A DNA stretch of 64,000 nt from Fusarium oxysporum f. sp. lycopersici 4287 (taxonomy: Eukaryota; Ascomycota; Sordariomycetes; Hypocreales; Nectriaceae): the NCBI RefSeq assembly GCF_000149955.1, contig NC_030989.1, positions 4,104,402 to 4,168,401 of the forward strand, given 5' to 3'. The notes beneath the pieces were generated by a model. That model was not told where the DNA came from and did no database searches. It worked only from the letters and a program-made list of their open reading frames with translations. The position numbers and the translations under genes are program-made. Below, piece after piece: positions 43,493 to 55,692 of the stretch (position 1 is the stretch's first letter; each line of letters begins with the position of its first letter).

Positions 43493-45536
43493 ATGGCGAG
43501 CGATGCACCGGTCCAGGAGGGTCACCTCCAGAAGAGGTTCTCAAAGATCACTATGATCGGCATGGCTTTTGCCATTCTCAAGTAAGAAGTCCCATCGCGT
43601 CACATGAAAGTCGCTAATTGAGTGCAGTACATGGATTTCTCTTGCTGGATCAATAGGTCTAGTAATGCCATCGGGCGGCTCTGTTAGTTTCGTCTATGGC
43701 TTTATTTTCTGCGTTCTTTGTAATATTTGCTTGGCTGCAAGTGTTGGAGAATTGGCGTCTCTATATCCTACAGCTGGAGGACAGTATCACTATTCCTTTG
43801 CTCTTTCATCGAAGAAATGGAAGGGTATCAACGTAAGATATACTAATACTAATTTTTATGCATATCGCTAATTGTAACAGAGCTTCCTCGTAGGATGGAC
43901 AAATATTGCAGGCTGGTTGACTCTCAACACAACTGCAGCCTACTTCGGAGGTATATATTCATGATCATCAAGAAAACAATTGCTCACATGTTATAGCTCG
44001 ATTTCTGGCTGCTGCAGCTGTCGTTGGCTCCGGAGGTAGCTACGAGATCACCCAATGGGGCACGTACTTGATGTTCGTCGCTGTGTCTATTGTTGGCGTG
44101 TTCTTGAACATCTTTGCCTATCCTATCCTAAACCGATGGAACGAGGGCGCTTGTAAGTCGAGCCACAGACAAACCGCTATCTAAACTGACCCTCCTTAGT
44201 GTACTGGTCTTTGCTCAGCGTCATCGTGATCAGCATCGTCCTTCTCGCTACCTCTCCGAAGACCGACGCCGAGTTCGTCTTTACCAACTTCTCCAATACC
44301 ACTGGATGGAGTGATGGCACGGCTTGGATGCTTGGACTGCTACAGTCAGCTCTGAGCTTCATTGGGTAAGTACTAAGTAATGCACTGGTTTCTACCAGGC
44401 ATAGCTAACACGCTGCAGCTGGGATGCCGTGGCACACATGACCGAAGAAATGCCTCGACCGTCCAAGGATGCCCCCCAAGCTATGGTTGCTGCAGTCCTC
44501 GTTGGAGGCACGACGTAAGTTCTGACAGGTCCCTTCCAGAATCTCTATCTAACTGTCCTCAGCGGAATTTTCTTCATCATCGTCATGCTATTTTGCTTCG
44601 TCGATCTTGATCTGCTCCTTGCATCGCCTACACAGAGCCCCCTTACCGAGATGATACTGCAAGCGACTAACAGCCGAGCTGCTGCAACCGTACTCACTGT
44701 TGCTGTTGCCTTGTGTTTCGTCAACGGTGCCAATGGTTGTGTTACTTCTGGCAGTCGTCTTATCTGGGCCATGGCACGAGATGGTGGTACTCCCTTTTCC
44801 AGATAGTAAGCATAATCTTAGCCCTCTACCGAACATAGCTAACATGGTGAAGTCTCTCGCATCTTCATCCTAAGCTTAACGTTCCTGTTCGGGCTATTGT
44901 CGTGCAGGCTGTTTTCAACCTTCTCTTTGGACTTCTTTATCTGGGTAAGTTTCTCTCCTGCACCATTTGCTTCTTACCACTAATGTACCCAAAGGCCCCG
45001 AGGTTGCTTTCAATGCTTACATCGCAAGCTGCACACTATTCCTCAACCTCTCGTATGCAGCACCTGTGCTTATCCTTCTGATTCGCGGCCGACAAATGGT
45101 GCTTTCGCAGCCTCCCGAGTTTTCTCTCGGTCGCGTTAAAGGCTACATCGCGAACTACACTGCAGTTATCTTTGTTGCTGTCACTTCTGTAGTAAGTTCT
45201 CCCACGATGACAAAGTTTAAGATCGCTTTGACTGATGCTGATATTTCTTAAACAGTTCTTTTGCTTCCCTCCTGCAATTCCCATCAACGTATCAACCATG
45301 AGTAAGTCAATCTGGCCAACAAGCAAAGTCGGAAGCTAACAGATTTAGACTACGTGACAGCTGTATTGGGAATTTTCATTGTCTTCGTAACAGTTCTTTG
45401 GTTGGGAAAGAGAAAATCTTACGAGGGACCCAAGCTTGAGTGCATTCTGGGGGAAGAATTGCCCGTGACAGATACAGTGTCACAGAGGGGCCCTAAAGAA
45501 ATTTCCTCTAGCTCAACCTCGAAGCACGATGAATAA
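43493..45536 (+). CDS. amino acid permease (APC family, GABA/choline-type)
   Basis: Twelve-helix plasma membrane permease of 515 residues. Eleven exons: 43493-43581, 43628-43832, 43881-43950, 43997-44152, 44200-44365, 44419-44514, 44563-44805, 44853-44944, 44995-45191, 45256-45301, 45349-45536; every junction is phase-consistent with GT-AG borders. Family marks are RFSKITMIGMAFAI, TWISLAGSIGLVMPSGGSV, GELASLYPTAGGQYHY, FIGWDAVAHMTEEMPRPSKD and SRLIWAMARDGG. Both termini are cytoplasmic and polar. Close relatives import GABA, choline or other amines. It is convergent with a nitrilase-family gene about 390 bp away, so uptake followed by hydrolysis of a nitrogenous compound is a reasonable guess. 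Confidence 0.94.
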
Positions 45537-45926
45537 TCGTACTTCGTGGGATTACTGTATAGCGATGCTAGGATGTTGGGTAGCGATCTGATGTATTGGC
45601 ATTGGTTTAGTTAAGGAGTGTGGGATTTTGACATTCTATTAAAAGCTGTATCTTGCTCGAGGCTATTGCGACATGGGCAGATTGTAATACTTTACCAATT
45701 TATTTTTGAGATGTGACATGACCGCTGCCGTCGACCTGACCTTTAATGATGTGCATGTAACAAGAGCACCCTTGATCTTTAGGGTAGTAATTTTTAGCAA
45801 TCTTGCCAGTGGGTGATTGCTTCCATAGAGAATTTGACTTCTTCTCTGGTTGCCTGCTTGGTACAGGCGAAAGGGGTTGAGACGCAACTGATATTAACGC
45901 ACTAAGTAAGTATCGAGTATTACATC
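45537..45926. other. intergenic 390 bp
   Basis: Convergent spacer between permease and nitrilase-family genes; nothing seen. Confidence 0.5.
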
Positions 45927-46937
45927 CTATAGCCTTGCGACCGTGTTCTTGAGGTAGCCATAATGCCAATCCTCCCTGGCCAAGTCCTGTCGGATCTGGT
46001 AATTACGTTCCGCAATATCCACCGTCCTCATATCGACATCCAAGATACGCATAGCCTCCTCGCCATCGGTAAAGCTCCCAGGCACTGTTCCAACAATAGG
46101 TAGTGCAACTTGACTGCAGCCAAAGAAGCCCTCTGCCGCCGGCCCACCAGCATTGCAATAAATAACAGCGGCGGTGTTCTCGAATGCCCTGGTTACCAGG
46201 GCAGACTGGATGAACATCCTCTCGCAGTCGGCGTTATATGCAAGACCATCTTTGCACATATCAAGCGCCGTCCAGTACGAAGGAATTATAATGATCTTGG
46301 CGCCCGCGAGAACGAGCTGTCTGAAGGCTTCTGGGAAGGCAAGATCCCAGCAGACGAGGATACCGACTCGGCCGAGAGGGGTATCGATGACTTGGTGGGG
46401 ATTGGGGGCAGCGTAATCATCTTTGGAGATATTTCTAGCATGATCGACAAAGGACGTTAACGTATGTCGCTCTGGTATCCAGAGGTTGGTCTTTGTGTAA
46501 GTGCCAAGGAGGTTTCCGTTGTGGTCGATGAAGTCCGACGTATTCAACAACGTGGGTCGGGCACCAGCATTTTGTTGGTCATCAGGTTTAGGGGCCTGGG
46601 AAACAAATGTGCCAGCACAAATATTGATATGAAGCTCGGCGGCGAGGTCTTGGTATTTCTTTCGATATTTACCAGCGTCCTCCGGGGAGAGTGCGAAAGA
46701 TGGCTCTTCGGGGACCCATCCTGTAAGATGGTATTCTGGCAGTACCGCTAGTGCAGCACCCTGATCAGCAGCGATACGGATCTGCTCGGAAGCATGTGCA
46801 AAGTTATGTTCAGCATCAAGGGGCTATTGAACATGTAAGTGTCAGTCAAATAAAAGAATTGTATGTTGGTCGCTGACCTTTGGCTTCATCTGTACGAGAG
46901 CCACCTTGAAAGAAGAACTTGGTATAGTAACAGCCAT
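45927..46937 (-). CDS. carbon-nitrogen hydrolase (nitrilase/amidase superfamily)
   Basis: Hydrolase of 318 residues. Exon 1 is 46937-46878 (MAVTIPSSSFKVALVQMKPK), intron 46824-46877, exon 2 46823-45927. The catalytic triad of the superfamily is visible: Glu50 in AVLPEYHLTGW, Lys131 in GTYTKTNLW and Cys178 in VGILVCWDLAFPEA. It cleaves a C-N bond of an amide, ureido compound or nitrile; the exact branch (aliphatic amidase, carbamoylase-like) cannot be fixed from motifs. No signal peptide, so cytosolic. It stands between an amino acid permease and a Zn2Cys6 regulator, supporting a nitrogen-assimilation role. Confidence 0.93.
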
Positions 46938-47668
46938 GATTGATAAGAATTCGATGCTGGAGAAACATCAAAGCGTGGGCTCCCTTCGCAAAACATAGGT
47001 GAAGTGAAACCCCGGGCCCCTCGGCAAACATGTCTTCAGATAACCAAGGCCAGGTGACAGTAGCCGTGATCCTGTGCCGTAGCCATAGCATAGCATTTGC
47101 TTAGGACTTCCGTTTATGGTATTGATTTCCTTCTCTAATTTGTACCGAGTTTGGTAAGGATTGGTGGAGCATCGTGAGTCTCGGGAACGATATGCGATGG
47201 CGATTTCCTTGGGAATATTATCCATTGCTTCGGATCGGATATGAAGTGAGCTGGAAAAGATAAGAGAAGGAATTCTCGAGTAGTGAATGTACGATTTTAG
47301 TAATATTATGATGAGACAGGTTTGCTTAGGAAAGCCGGGATGTCTTGGAGACTTAGGGGACGGATATATCTAGGCTGAGTTCCATTTTAGAACTAGTAGT
47401 TCATCACGAAACATATATGCTTTTTGATTGTCCTCTGGGTCGCCGAACCAACCCATAACTCATAGACAGCATTATTAGGAATTAGTTCATAGCATTATAG
47501 TACACAATGGTTTACACGCTGGAATGTTACCTCGAGGCTGAAGCCGAGTCCCATATCCGGACACTAGTATCGTCACGTGATGACAGCCCCTCATAACTCC
47601 ACATCACTCCATCTATCTGCACCTTGCCATCTCCACTCGTCAACGCGGATACATCCAAACGGGTCGTC
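46938..47668. promoter_or_regulatory. divergent intergenic region hydrolase/Zn2Cys6
   Basis: About 730 bp between divergent start codons of the C-N hydrolase and the regulator at 47669. No clear TATA box; shared control is possible. Confidence 0.35.
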
Positions 47669-49700
47669 ATGCTGTCCTCATCATATGCACCAGCACCAAA
47701 AACAATCACCAGATCACGTACTGGCTGTGCCGTCTGCAAATCCAAGAGAGTATGGCTACCCCTCCCGCTCATCCGAACCTTGCCTGACCCCTAAATAGCT
47801 CAAATGCGATGAATCCAAGCCTGCGTGTTCGCGCTGTGTGAGACTAGGTATCCCATGTCCTGGGTATCAAAAGCCGCTGCGATGGAAAGCTGGATCCAAG
47901 TCTCCGAAGGATGTTGCGGAAACCCCTAGGAGCGATGTCACTGCTGAGCCGCAGCCGAGCTCGGCATATGTGCCTTATCAGACTCAGCCGGCCGAGCAGT
48001 TCGTTAACAATTTCTATGACCCGGAACTTATGGATCAACTCAATGACGCTATGAATCCCGAATGTGTCGATACACAAGGCCAGGAAACGCTAGATACAGC
48101 TTTGCCTCTCATGCAATTCCCGGATGACGTGTTGCAGCTATATCCGGAACAGGCGCTTGGACAGACACCTGATACCATAGGTCAAGGGTCCACCGATGAG
48201 AGACTTTGGCCTGTCGCTACCATTAGTCCAACACAGCCGATTCCGCCAGCACGAGCGACCTCACAAGCCTTGACTAGGCAGGAGCCTCAAAACCAAACCA
48301 TCGAGACTGTTGGTGAGATGCCTTTGGCGCATGCCCTCCAGGACTATTCGTCTGTTTTGGTAGAGTACTACTTTAAAGAGGTTTGTGGAATGATGTCTTG
48401 CTATGACAGCCCGATGAACCCGTACCGAACTACCATCTCGAATATGTGGTCTGGATCTCAATCACTTTACTACATCACGCAAAGCATGGCAGCTGCTTGT
48501 CTATCTGAAGTATCACCAAATTTCGCACCAGTCGGTCGCCAACTTAGGGATCAAGCCATGATCTGCCTATCTCGAGAAGCCAAGATCGCTCAACTTGAGA
48601 CCTCATCTCTGTTAGCCTTGGTCATGTTGGGGATGAGTCTTTCATGGCATGATCCCAGTAGTCTTGGCCAGCTGCAATTCGATGTTCTATCCCGAATGGT
48701 TCAGTCCGCTGAAGCACGCGGCGACGCCCTAGCAGTCGCCGACAAGAAGAAGGAATTCTTCTTCTACAACTCTCTTGTTTACTGGAAAATGCTGCTTTCC
48801 TTCGTCACAGACGTGGATCCAAGCACAAGACATGCTCAACCTCAACCAGCACCTCCAGAATGTCTTGATTTGCAGGAACCACGTATGCCTCATCCGCAGA
48901 CAGGAATTGGCATCGAAGTTCAAGAACTCGTCGCCAAAGTGGGAAGTCTTGTACGAAAGGAACGCAAGAGGATTCGTTCACGGCGGTTTGTTTCTCAGGA
49001 GGATATCCAGCGTGCTCAAGAAGCTATGCTTGCCTCGGAACAGCTGCATTCTGAGTTGTGCGCAATTCGGCTACCGACAGAGAACGACATTGTCGATGCT
49101 GGCGACGACATGACTCCGGCAAACCATCTGGTCAGTATTGCTGAAGCTTATAGATGTACGGGCTTGCTTCAGCTGTATCGCAACTTTCCCGATCTTCTAG
49201 TACCTTACGTACAATCTGGAAGCCCAAATAACCAAGCCTTCCAGTCAGGGTCTCCAGATGCTGCGAATAACTACCCAGATGATAGAACCTTGGCAGATAC
49301 GTGGCTGACGTGTCTAGCTCTTCACGTGTTGGACCTGGTCAAGGATATCCCAACAACATCTAGAAGCCGTTCTATTCAACCACTGCTGTTCGTGAGTATC
49401 TGCAGCGAGATGTCTTTGAATAGATCATACTGCGGGATCTCGAATTTACAACAACCTCCCGTGGCAAGCATCGCGACCAGCACAAAGTTCAGAGTGCCTC
49501 TGGCTGGTCTTGATGTTTTGCAAGCAAGAAAAACGATCATTTCACGTCTTTCTGTTTTTGAAAATATCTTAGCGGCAAAGCCTATTCGCCAGATGTTGAC
49601 GCTTGTCAAAAAGACGTGGTCTTGCATGGATGAGGAGAAGCAGGATGTGTATTGGATGGATGTTATGATGGAGAATGGCTACGAGACTTTGATGGGATAG
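47669..49700 (+). CDS. Zn2Cys6 transcription factor
   Basis: Zinc cluster regulator of 660 residues. Exon 1 (47669-47749) encodes MLSSSYAPAPKTITRSRTGC and the first Cys pair; exon 2 (47799-49700) the rest. The 49-nt intron with donor GTATGG splits the zinc cluster, a common position; joined it reads GCAVCKSKRLKCDESKPACS followed by RCVRLGIPC, with all six Cys. A Pro/Gln-rich region follows, then from about residue 210 a fungal-specific TF domain (LVEYYFKEVCGMMSCYDSPM onward), helical to the C-terminus. It is divergent from the C-N hydrolase and upstream of a secreted amidohydrolase, and may regulate these (inference). Confidence 0.92.
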
Positions 49701-50507
49701 GATCTGCAAATTGCGATTAGTTGTAACTTACATAATGATGATGTTTCGGGCTAATAGAGGCGCGACGGTATTATATCTGGGAACTTTGTTTATATCCAGA
49801 GCCGTAATTGTAGTTGTTGATCGCGTGCGAGAAAATTAATGTCAGCGATGTCGTATTACGAGTGTCATTCACGTGGATCTACATACCCGCAACCTTAACT
49901 TATTAGTTAACCTTAGATGTAGCTCAAACTCTACAACGCGCCTCACGACACATCGTACTCGAATCAGTCATTCGCAAACGTCTAGTCTTCAAATCTAGAC
50001 CCGTGAGAGTTTTCGCCACAGAAATCATATCCCATACGACTATGCTGTTCGTAGGTAAAGAGTCGCAACATTAGTATCCCACCAGCACCATCTCATCGTC
50101 GTAAACAATGCAGCGAATCACGCAGAGGCAGTGGGATGAAAGGGATCAATAGTCCTGAGGGATTTAGACCCTGCAGTAAGTTACTATTATAGATTCATTA
50201 CTAACCATGATCTGTTGGTATCCACTTATCTGTTTGGGGGGAAGCACCCGCTGGGCTTAGCCATTTACAGGCGATGCAGCCGCCGGAATCACCACGATCT
50301 CCCATAGTCCCTGCACCATGGAATCCGGCCTTCTGACCCTCTTTGGACATGGAATATTACAGTGGTCTTCTAGCCGAACTCTCCGCTGGAAGACCCCCAT
50401 GTTAGCTTGTGGTGCAGGGACCATCGAGTAATGTACTTATACCAATCTTACGTCGCTCACGTCAGGCTCTCAATTGAAGGGGATCACCATCATCGACATC
50501 TTCAATC
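49701..50507. other. intergenic 807 bp
   Basis: Spacer between the regulator and the amidohydrolase gene on the same strand; no element recognised. Confidence 0.5.
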
Positions 50508-52526
50508 ATGGCTCGTGGTCTTCTCACTCTTTGCGTCAGCGCGCTTCTCGCTACGGCGAGCGCTGTAAAGCCCGTCGTCAAGCCTGCGGATGTAGTCTTC
50601 GTCAATGGCGAGATCTACACCATGTGTCCGTCCAACGGACATGCATCGGCTCTCGCTGTGCGCGGCGGAAAGATTGAGTACGTTGGCAGCAAGAAATCTG
50701 CCGACAAGTACATTGGCAAGAACACAAAGGTCATTGATCTCAAGGGAAAGATGGCCATGCCTGGTCTTGTCGACTCGCACATGCACGTTCTCTCTGGTGG
50801 TCTGTTTCTTCTCAAGTGCGATTTGAGCTACCAGACGCTGCCAATTGAGGATGTTATAGAACATATCCAGGGCTGCATTGATGGCGAGACTGATAAGACG
50901 GATGATGACTGGCTTGAGGTTGTTAATATGGACTATGCTGGTCTTGTTGAGAAGAGCGGAAATGTTGGAAAGAAGCAGCTTGACAAGCTCAACACCAAGC
51001 GACCCATCATCATCCGATCCAGCGACTACCATACCGTTCTCGCCAATTCACGCGCCCTCGAGCTCTCCGACATCGACTCAAGCACCAAGGACCCCTCCGA
51101 TGGCAAGATTGTTCGTCTTCCTGGTAGCCAAGAGCCCTCGGGTGCTCTCTCAGATGGCGCCTCTGCCCTCCTCGCTGGTCCTCCTCCTCCCACCGCCGAG
51201 GAGAACGTCCAGGCTGGTCGCGCTGCTCTCAAGCTTCTTCGCGAGGCTGGTATTACCACCTTCCAGGAAGCCGCTGCTGGTGAAGAACATCACACCCTCT
51301 TCAGCACCATCAAGGCTGAGGATGGTCTCTCTGCGCGCGCGTACTTTGACTACCGCATTGAAGCGCCCAAGTCAATTGACGGTGTTCCCGCGCTCGTCAA
51401 CAACGTTGTCAAGAAGCTGACTCCTTGGCACGATAATAAGGCCATTGGTCCCAAGCCCACACTCAAGTGGCAAGCGATCAAGGCCTTCATCGACGGTGTC
51501 ATCACTTACCCTGCCAACACCGCTGCTCTGATTGATCCGTACTGGGCACCCGTCAACAGCTCCGACCTCGACGGCAAATGGGCCCCTGATAAGAAGTCCC
51601 TCAATGACCCCTACTGGAATCCTGCTATTCTCACCAAGACCCTCGAGCTTCTCTTCCTTGCTGGTTTCGATGCTCAATTGCACGTCGACGGCGATCTTGC
51701 CGTCCGGGTTGGTCTCAATGCTGCTGAGTCGTTCCGCAAGAAGTACCCCCGCAAGGATTTCCGGCTCGGCCTCGCTCACGATGAATTGTCGCATGAAAAG
51801 GACTGGCCTCGCTTTGCTAAGCTCAAGGTCGATCCCATCGTCAGTTACCAGTGGGCGCAGCTTAGTTCATTCTACATCCCCAACACGTTCAAGTCGCTCG
51901 CCGACTACCGAAAGGACAATCTTCAGGCTTGGGCTGAGATTGAGAAGGCGGGTCGACCTCTTGTTTATGGAAGCGATTGGCCTGTAAGTATCGCCATTTT
52001 TCCACGTCTGAGGCATGTCTAACAGAAACAGATTGATCCTCTTGATGAGTTCCTTGCACTCAAGGTCGCTGTCACCCGCTCTGGTGATCCTCAGAACCCC
52101 AACTCCCCCGCATCCCAAGGCCCTCCCTTCGACGGGAAGTTCCCTGGCAACGGAATCTCCCGTACCTCCGCTCTTCAATCCATCACCATCAACGGCGCCC
52201 GTTTCCTTCGTGCCGACAAGCAGATCGGCTCTCTTGAAGTTGGCAAGCTCGCTGACATCATCATCCTCGAAAACAACTTCTTCAAGGTCCCCGAGTCCAA
52301 ACTCGGTCGCCAGAAGGTCCTCCTTACCATGGTCGGCGGTGAGGTGGTTTATGTGGCTGACGGACAGAACTTTGGCGTTAAGGCCAAGTTCCCTAACGAC
52401 GACAAGACCAGCGCTAGGCTCGCCCGTCGAACTATCGGCGGCTTCAACGCCAACGCGCTGTCAGAGAGAGCCAAGGCCGATGCGGCCAAGCTTCGAAAGC
52501 GCGGCACTTGCGTTCATAAGCATTAG
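50508..52526 (+). CDS. secreted amidohydrolase, YtcJ type (Amidohydro_3)
   Basis: Metal-dependent amidohydrolase of 656 residues. Exon 1 50508-51983, exon 2 52032-52526. The N-terminus MARGLLTLCVSALLATASA is a signal peptide, so the protein is exported or vacuolar. Domain marks: FVNGEIYTMCPS and the ADIIILENN strands of the composite beta-sandwich, metal motif GLVDSHMHVLSGG at about residue 90, the carboxylated-Lys-like region WQAIKAFIDGVI, the LHVDGDLAV His motif and the YGSDWP Asp motif at the splice junction. Such enzymes deacylate or open cyclic amides. The coding region is GC-richer and uses more C-ending codons than its neighbours, suggesting high expression. Substrate unknown. Confidence 0.92.
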
Positions 52527-53805
52527 GTCCGAGTTAGGAAGATGGACTGACAGGGCATGTATACAAGCCACTACATTGCATATAAATCTTTTAATAATTG
52601 AAGCGATTTACAAACATGAGCTGATGAGCTGGATCAAAGCGTAACAATAGTCTTCTTGGCTTCAGAGTCTCGAAGGGCAAAGCAAACAGAAGATCGAGCC
52701 AACTCCCTTGTTCCGCTGCAGAATCTATCGGCTGACTGCAGCCGATCACAAGGATTCGCCTGCAGAACCAACAGGTACGCGAAATGGCTGCTCTCGTTCA
52801 TGGTTTCGGGCCTATCGGAGGTACAGGATGACTGTTGGTGCGCATGCGATTGTCAGCCAATATTAACAAGGAGGGCCCGGCACATATCTGCATCAACGGG
52901 TAAGATCCGTTGCATCCGCCTATCGGTCTATCCCAGTTCTGGAACACACTAACGCAGAATCCCACGACATTCGTTGGTGACAACGGCCCAGAAACGAGCT
53001 GGTGATATTGCATCTGTGAGCAAGGGGTAGGGGCTTCTGGTTAGACCATCTGTTCGTTTTAGTCGGAAAAGACCACCAAGAGTTCCGATAATGAGACATT
53101 GTCCGTGGAGACTTTGCAAAATGACCCTTTTGATTATACGAATCGTCAAAAGCAGGAGTGCCGCTCTCATGATATGGCTTGGTTAATCAGAGTATCTTCT
53201 CAGCTCTGTTGATTGTGACTTATATGCTTTTCTCGCTTCAGTTGTGGCTAGATCTACGACTTGTGCAGATTCTTGGCAATAAACGTGAATGATCAACATC
53301 ACATCAGGTCGATCCTTTTCTCGTCCCGACTCAGCCCTACCCACACTTCGGAATGAAGGCTTTTCAATATCTGGCTTCCGCTGCGAGTCTCGACTAAAGC
53401 CGATGGTGCGACTTTTTCCCACTGAACAGGGCTTGAGTTGAGATGCGTTAAACTCGTCACGTAACGAGATTCCAGTTCAAGCGAGGTGGCCCGTAGCGTG
53501 AACTCTAAATGTTCAGCCTGAAGCCTCTAGCGTCGCCACTTGATAAGCTTACAGTCAAGCTCAAAAAAAAACAGGGGAATTTCCGTCAGCCCACGATTGC
53601 CGGGGTTAACCTTGGGCTGAGCTATCGCCAGCTTTATTTAGGGGTTTTATCGTCATTATCCCCCAGCAACTTTCGTGACGATCATTCTGCGTTTTTGTCA
53701 ACTCTGTTACATTGCATTGCATGGTCCCAACGAAAACATAACCGCTCTTTATTTGTTTGCTTTTTTGTTTCTGTTTAATGCTGTAATTTCATCTGGAGTC
53801 TCACA
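52527..53805. other. intergenic 1.3 kb
   Basis: No supportable gene; short frames on both strands have no motifs. The promoter of the membrane protein at 53806 lies at the right end. Confidence 0.5.
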
Positions 53806-55145
53806 ATGGTTTCTGCGCCGTCGGGCGCCGCTGTGCTGGTAAGTTCGAGTCCACCAAATTAATCCACTGAATTAGCCTCTAACCCACCACTTTAGGCAGT
53901 GAACTTCAGCCTTATTACGCTGGCTGCTGCCATCATCGGTGCTCGAATCTACCTACGGCTCGTCATACAGAAGCAAAGGCTCGTCGCTGCAGATTGGTTG
54001 AGGGTTGCAGCATGGATATCGGCATTTGTTACGGCGTCGTTCGACATCATTTACATGAAGGAGGATGTGTTGAAGCCCGAGATCAACTACACCCTTGTTA
54101 ATTGGGATGTTCCGCCAGAGAAGCTATCGAGAGTGCTGCGGGTGAGTATCATCACCACCACGAATCGAAAAAACATGAAGCTGATGGTATTATAGTACAT
54201 GTGGGCTAGTGTCATTCCCTTCTTCGTGACCTTCTACCTCTGCAAAGCATCACTTCTCGTCGTATATCTCCAGCTGTTCCCACCGTTCATGATCAAGAGA
54301 AGGATCATTCTTTGGAGTGTAGTTGGTTATTGTGCATGCGCATTGATCGTGTCACTATGCCTGCAACTATTCCTCTGCTTCCCGATTAAACGAAACTGGT
54401 ACGTCATGTATCTCGTCCTTCCTCAACTCATCTAACTCATATTCAGGTCTATCTTGGGACCAGAGCCTTTCTGTGATGACTTTGCCTTGGTCACTACATT
54501 CCAGGTTGCTTGGACGCTGCATTTTGTTGGGAGTCTTCTGCGTAAGTCATCCCAACCTGTTGGATCTTATAGATACTAATAACCGTACAGTCTTTGCTCT
54601 TCCATGGCTAGTTCTGTATAAGCTCAACATGCGGAAGAGGGTCAAGATCGGTGTCTACTGCGTTTTCCTCCTCGGAATAATCGACATTGCATTCTCGCTC
54701 ACGCGCTTCTTGACTATTCAACTCACAAACGTCGGAGACTTCCGTTCCATCACAACGGTTGGTGAGTTATATCATCGTTCCAGTAAGGCTCATCTAACAT
54801 TTCATAGAACTTTGGAGTGGCCTCGACGTTTTCATCGGCCTCATCATTGCATGCCTTCCAGCTCTCCGACCATATCTCCGCAGAAAGGGTTCCAAATACG
54901 ACTACAACTACAACACATCGGGCAGACCGAACAACTCCTCCGGCGCACCAGTTCGCAGAGTAGCACAAAGTGGCTTCGAAGAAATCGACGAAACACCATC
55001 TCTAGAAGGCGACCCCGGCCCAGGCCCATGGACAGGATCACATTCACCGGAGCTCGCGGCAGGCTGGAGTGATAAGAAGAGCAACAGAAGCGATATCGAG
55101 CTTGTTAGTCTCGATGTAACGGCCAAGGATAGGACGATGGTATAA
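53806..55145 (+). CDS. seven-helix rhodopsin-domain membrane protein, second copy
   Basis: Membrane protein of 361 residues in six exons: 53806-53838, 53896-54141, 54196-54398, 54447-54541, 54591-54761, 54808-55145. It has the layout of the fungal rhodopsin-like family: GARIYLRLVIQKQRLVAADW after helix 1, WASVIPFFVTFYLCKASLLV, a cysteine- and Trp-bearing CFPIKRNW loop, FALPWLVLYKLNMRKRVKIG and WSGLDVFIGLIIACLPALRP at the last helix, followed by a polar cytoplasmic tail with an acidic end. Compared with the copy at 37123 the loops differ strongly, so they are distant members rather than a recent duplicate. Ligand unknown. Confidence 0.88.
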
Positions 55146-55692
55146 AATGAGATCATGTACATAAAAGCCAACTAATTACACTGTTCATATTCATGTCGGA
55201 GCGACCAGCTCTTGTTTAATTTGCAGACTTGAAATTCAGGGTGAGCTAAATATGTGAGTGAGAGGCACGAACGATGTTCGGTTAAAATGCCAGGGGAAGA
55301 AAGTATAAATTACCCAGAGTCGACCAACATCCCTCACCCCTGTGAAGAAATGCATTGGTTTGTCTTGGCGTTCAGGGATACTGACTCGCAGGGCGGCCGT
55401 CCAGTGCCAGATGATGCGATTGGTCAGGATAACAGAGGTATGAGACGATGAGAAGAGAAGAGAGAACTGCAAAGATATTTCCAAATTTTGAATTATAAGA
55501 ATCATATGACTGCTGCAAGCAGTAGTCTATGAAACTGGACATTTGGTGGTTAAAGCTCGTGTACTTTGGTTCTACTGTGTGGTGTGTTACATGTCTTATT
55601 CCCGAACCGAGTCGGAGAATTAAAACTCCGGCATATCTAAACCTGCTTCAACTCCAGACTAGCAAAATGCAGTCGACATCATTGTCTGCAAA
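55146..55692. other. intergenic 547 bp
   Basis: Spacer between two plus-strand membrane protein genes; nothing recognised. Confidence 0.5.
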
